Assembly (NCBI GenBank): GCA_964636205.1
Contig: CAZWPF010000112.1
Coordinates: 1 to 7,844 of the forward strand
Direction of reading: 5' to 3'
DNA: 7,844 bases
From: JBEBVQ01 sp964636205
GTDB lineage: Bacteria; Bacteroidota; Bacteroidia; Chitinophagales; Chitinophagaceae
Notes under the pieces: model-generated
Told to the model about the DNA's origin: nothing
Database searches by the model: none
What the model saw: the letters and a program-made list of their open reading frames with translations, nothing else
Made by a program: the position numbers and the translations under genes
Shown: positions 5,226 to 7,844 of the stretch, one piece after another
Numbering within the stretch: position 1 is the stretch's first letter
Layout: each line of letters begins with the position of its first letter

Positions 5226-5987
5226 TTATTGATTCAAGAGGATTAAGGCTCCTTCGGGATAGACAATTTCTTCCAGATAAAGACCATGCCCCGGAACACT
5301 GAAATCAGCTTTGGTGCAATCCTTAGCAGCCAGTATCTTTCGAATATCATCCGCGCTTCCCTTCCCGCGAGCGATTTTCAGTTGTGTACCTACCAATCCT
5401 CGAACCATTCCTCTTAAAAACCGGTTTGCTTGTACTACATACTGAAGTTCCCCATCTTGCTCTTCCCAATGAGAATTGAATATCTGACAAATAAAGGTAT
5501 GGGCTTGGGAGTTTCTCTTGCAAAAAGATTCAAAATCAGTGTGCTCCTTTATAATCGCTGCAGTCTCGTGTAATACCTCCATTCTGGTGTGATAAGGATA
5601 ATACATCGCCCGTTGGAATCTAAACGGGTCTTTTTGGGTATATATCCGATATCGGTATTGTCTGGCTGTCGCTGCAAACCTTGCGTTTAAGTCTGGGTCG
5701 CGGGCTTCATACACTCTCTTTACCGCCATTGTAGGCGGAAGAATGGCGTTTATTTTATATCTAAATTGGGGATGTATCGGCGCATCCAGATCAAAATGAT
5801 AAAAATTAGAAAGCGCATGTACCCCCTCATCGGTTCGACTTGCCCCAAAGGTTTCGATTTCCCGACGTATTAAGACAGCAATTGCCTTGTTCAGCGCCAA
5901 TTGAACTGTAGGCAAAGTGCCCTGAATTTGAGAACCATGAAAAGCGGTTCCCTCATAGCTCACCTCCAAAAAATAACGGTAGGTCAT
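5226..5987 (-). CDS. truA: tRNA pseudouridine(38-40) synthase TruA
   Basis: A 253-residue cytoplasmic enzyme that isomerises uridines 38, 39 and 40 in the anticodon arm of many tRNAs to pseudouridine. The catalytic segment GASRTDEGVHA (48-58) contains the nucleophile Asp53 and Arg51. The family's ARFAATARQYRYRIY segment (102-116) supplies the active-site Tyr111. NRFLRGMVRGLVGTQLKIARGK (188-209) is the second conserved block, with the substrate-contacting Arg192, and PGHGLYLEEIVYP (232-244) closes the fold. Length equals the bacterial norm and no key residue is missing. The ATG at 5987 lies only 23 bases after the outer-membrane protein gene on the same strand, so the two are probably one operon. 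The upstream sequence is A/T-rich without a Shine-Dalgarno. Confidence 0.96.
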   Translation of the reverse strand: MTYRYFLEVSYEGTAFHGSQIQGTLPTVQLALNKAIAVLIRREIETFGASRTDEGVHALSNFYHFDLDAPIHPQFRYKINAILPPTMAVKRVYEARDPDLNARFAATARQYRYRIYTQKDPFRFQRAMYYPYHTRMEVLHETAAIIKEHTDFESFCKRNSQAHTFICQIFNSHWEEQDGELQYVVQANRFLRGMVRGLVGTQLKIARGKGSADDIRKILAAKDCTKADFSVPGHGLYLEEIVYPEGALILLNQ

Positions 5988-6010
5988 TATTAAATTGAAA
6001 AACGCAATGA

Positions 6011-6781
6011 TCAGAAATATAAATCCTCTGATTTTTTTCGAAACATCGGTATATACCAGCCGCCTCTGATTCCATAAAGCAAATCGAGTCTGGAACCGGT
6101 GTCGGGCCGCATTACATCATATAAAAAGCTGCGACGGCCTTCAGTAAATCCGGCAGTTATGTTTAAACCAATATGAAAATTGATCAAAGCATTATCTGAA
6201 AAATGATTATATCCCACAAACTGCTCTGCGTACCAACCATTGGTCAGGCGATCATACCCCTTTTTATAATCTCCCGATATTTGGTGAATATCATTATTCT
6301 TATCGACAATCCTGATCCGGTGCTGCATAAATCCCACACCGGTCATTAAAAATAGTCCGTTATCAGATTTTTGCCTTCCGAAATTAAATATTTTCCCACC
6401 CTGCAATCCGACCATATATCCCCTTTCAAATAATCCGGCGTTACGTAGCAAACCGCCTTTATCAATAAAAGCACCCTCACTTGTACGAATATTTATCATC
6501 AGCGAATCTTCCTTCACCCTATTGCCAAACAGAAAATCCGCCTTCGCACCAAACATCCAATTATTCAAAGTTTTGTACAACAGAGATGGCCCGACCCTAT
6601 AGCTGGAACCAAACCTATTTCCCATGTCTCCTCCCGGAATATCAAAATTTCCGTTGGCGCCAATGATAAATCCATTTCTCACCGGTTTTCCTTCCACAAG
6701 ATTACCAAATAACTCATCCTGAGCGTACAACTTAGTGGCGGTCGCTAAGAATAACAAAATAACTCCCGAAATATATCGCAT
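6011..6781 (-). CDS. Putative outer-membrane beta-barrel protein of unknown function
   Basis: A 256-residue secreted protein. Residues 1-20 form a Sec signal peptide (MRY, hydrophobic ISGVILLFLATA, then TKLYA before Gln21). The mature part is rich in alternating hydrophobic/polar segments with many Gly, Asn and aromatic residues, such as RNGFIIGANGNF, YRVGPSLLYKTL, NWMFGAKADFLFG, GYMVGLQGGKIFNFG, NGLFLMTGVGFM, WYAEQFVGYNHF, LINFHIGLNITAGF and LDLLYGIRGGWYIPMF. This is the pattern of an 8-10 strand outer-membrane barrel. It ends in LYF, and a terminal Phe is usual for barrel proteins inserted by BamA. No enzymatic motif is seen, and I cannot name a specific family. It is the first gene of a probable operon with truA and is divergent from the stress-protein gene across a 154-base region. 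An A-rich GAAAAGAAG stretch precedes the ATG. Confidence 0.78.
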   Translation of the reverse strand: MRYISGVILLFLATATKLYAQDELFGNLVEGKPVRNGFIIGANGNFDIPGGDMGNRFGSSYRVGPSLLYKTLNNWMFGAKADFLFGNRVKEDSLMINIRTSEGAFIDKGGLLRNAGLFERGYMVGLQGGKIFNFGRQKSDNGLFLMTGVGFMQHRIRIVDKNNDIHQISGDYKKGYDRLTNGWYAEQFVGYNHFSDNALINFHIGLNITAGFTEGRRSFLYDVMRPDTGSRLDLLYGIRGGWYIPMFRKKSEDLYF

Positions 6782-6816
6782 ATGGCTTCTTTTCAGGCTG
6801 TGAAGATAGGGATTAG

Positions 6817-6844
6817 TTGTTATTTACTTTAACCGGTAGCTTTG
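6817..6844 (+). promoter_or_regulatory. Candidate promoter of the universal stress protein gene
   Basis: TTG (6817-6819), a 17-base spacer and TAGCTTTG (6837-6844) match the Bacteroidota TTG / TAnnTTTG promoter exactly. The transcript would start near 6850, leaving a leader of about 85 bases. A second, weaker -7 match, TATCTTTC (6907-6914), lies closer to the gene but has no good -33 partner. No convincing promoter for the divergent outer-membrane protein gene is seen in this region. Confidence 0.55.
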
Positions 6845-6935
6845 ATGAAATACAATTCCTGTTAAAAATATTGCAGGGAACCGCAGCAGGTTTAAAGGAA
6901 TATTTTTATCTTTCCACGAGTTAACCCCACGAGAT

Positions 6936-7748
6936 ATGCATCAAATAATTGCCACAACCGATTTTTCAGACGTTGCCAATAACGCCATTCAGTATGCGTG
7001 CCATTTTGCCCGCGATCTGAAAGCCTCCGTCACACTGCTACACTCCTTTGTTATCCCGGTTACATTCAGCGACACACCGATGCCTGTAATTCCAGTCGAT
7101 GAGAGTCGGGAAATTGCAGAAGAGCGAATGAATGCATTTGTGCAGCAACTACAACTGGATTTCCCGGATCTGGAAATCACCCGAAAAATAATGTACGGGG
7201 ATATCGTGGATTGTCTAAAAGATTATACGGAGGAAAATGATCCGCTCCTGGTCATCATGGGTAATAGCGGAGATGATATTCCCGGATGGATGGGCAGCAA
7301 TCTGGTTAACGCTTTAAAAAATCTGAACATCCCGGTGATGGGAGTACCGATCGGTATGACTTACGCTCCGGTACAGAAAATCTGTCTGGCAACCGATTTA
7401 AAACATAGCTCCCGGGGGGGATTGCCCGTGATGCAACTTCGTAGACTGACCGCGGCGACAGGCGCCACGCTGCATGTCATCCATATCAACAATGGTAGTT
7501 CTGAACCAAATACACTAGAAGAATTGTATTTGAAGCAACAGTTGGAGTCGATAAGATATACTTACCACGTAGAAGTAAATACTGATATCGAAGCGGGTAT
7601 CCGGAATTATGTAAATGAACAGGGTATGGACTGGCTTCTGATGATTCCGCATAAATATTCCTTGCTGGAAAAACTGTTTCATAAGAGTCAAACCAAGGCA
7701 GTAACCCGCTCCAGCAATATCCCGGTGGTGGCGCTGCACCAAGCTTAA
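6936..7748 (+). CDS. Tandem-domain universal stress protein (UspA family)
   Basis: A 270-residue cytoplasmic protein with two UspA domains, about 1-138 and 146-268. Domain 1 opens with the usual strand IIATTDFSDVANNAIQYA, has the nucleotide-loop Asp9, and closes with MGNSGDDIPGWMGSN (108-122) then IPVMGVP. The glycine pattern G109-x2-G112-x7-G120-S resembles the ATP-binding G-x2-G-x9-G-S/T but is two residues shorter. Domain 2 opens with KICLATDLKHSS (148-159) and ends MIPHKYSLLEKLFHKSQTKAVTRSSNIPVVAL, where the glycines are replaced by the HK...LFHKS pattern common in Bacteroidota Usps; it probably does not bind ATP in the classical way. Such proteins support survival under starvation, oxygen or heat stress; the specific role is unknown. 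It is the only protein gene on the plus strand here, with its own promoter and hairpin. Confidence 0.93.
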   Translation: MHQIIATTDFSDVANNAIQYACHFARDLKASVTLLHSFVIPVTFSDTPMPVIPVDESREIAEERMNAFVQQLQLDFPDLEITRKIMYGDIVDCLKDYTEENDPLLVIMGNSGDDIPGWMGSNLVNALKNLNIPVMGVPIGMTYAPVQKICLATDLKHSSRGGLPVMQLRRLTAATGATLHVIHINNGSSEPNTLEELYLKQQLESIRYTYHVEVNTDIEAGIRNYVNEQGMDWLLMIPHKYSLLEKLFHKSQTKAVTRSSNIPVVALHQA

Positions 7749-7782
7749 ACCATCCTTCCGAACCAAAGGATCTAAAAAAATT

Positions 7783-7816
7783 AAACCCCCTTTTAGTGAT
7801 TGCTAAAAGGGGGTTT
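7783..7816. terminator. Strong bidirectional hairpin after the stress protein gene
   Basis: A perfect 14-bp inverted repeat (AAACCCCCTTTTAG 7783-7796, CTAAAAGGGGGTTT 7803-7816) with a 6-base loop lies 34 bases beyond the stop codon of the stress protein. On the plus strand the tail (GTTATAAAAATTTG) is poor. On the minus strand the stem is followed by AATTTTTTTAG, a better T-tract, so it may also, or chiefly, end a minus-strand gene lying beyond the window. A smaller 6-bp hairpin (ATCCTT 7752-7757 / AAGGAT 7766-7771) lies just before it. Confidence 0.8.
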
Positions 7817-7844
7817 GTTATAAAAATTTGTCTATTTTTTCGAC

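Noticed and set aside
1..7844. CRISPR array, insertion sequence, toxin-antitoxin or defence island
   Set aside because: No regularly spaced repeats, transposase, terminal inverted repeats or known defence domains are visible on either strand.

Overview
This looks like an ordinary chromosomal stretch of a Bacteroidota bacterium. Chitinophagaceae or a close relative is my guess, and no marker gene settles it. The case rests on promoter-like sequences of the TAnnTTTG type, mostly A-rich leaders with little Shine-Dalgarno sequence, short lipoprotein and outer-membrane proteins of Bacteroidota style, a tRNA gene without an encoded CCA end, and sHSP and tandem UspA proteins of the kind common in that phylum. 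I see no insertion sequence, phage gene, CRISPR array, toxin pair or defence cassette.

Layout. At the left end is a tiny GNAT-family acetyltransferase on the minus strand, with a hairpin just after it. Divergent from it is a tRNA-Arg(CCG) gene on the plus strand with a good promoter and a strong terminator. Next comes a long run of minus-strand genes. In transcription order from the right these are: an outer-membrane protein of unknown role, truA, an AI-2E/PerM-type permease, an uncharacterised lipoprotein, a small heat-shock protein (Hsp20), tsaD, and trmN6. The only other plus-strand gene is a two-domain universal stress protein at the right end, divergent from the outer-membrane protein gene and followed by a large hairpin. 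No gap between genes exceeds 200 bases.

How the genes fit together. Three minus-strand genes act on the anticodon arm of tRNA: TsaD (t6A37), TrmN6 (m6A37 of tRNA-Val) and TruA (pseudouridine 38-40). tsaD and trmN6 overlap by four bases and are almost certainly co-transcribed. The OMP gene and truA are 23 bases apart and probably form a second operon. hsp20 has its own terminator and looks monocistronic. Stress-related genes (hsp20, usp) are interspersed.

Nothing here amounts to a clearly new system. The points most worth checking are a 45-base near-palindrome between the lipoprotein gene and hsp20, a short reading frame with a near-perfect Shine-Dalgarno overlapping the lipoprotein start, A37 instead of the expected G37 in tRNA-Arg(CCG), and two conserved-looking envelope proteins with no assigned role. 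Three reading frames begin at TTG when extended maximally (GNAT, lipoprotein, permease); in each case the downstream ATG is the better start and is used here.
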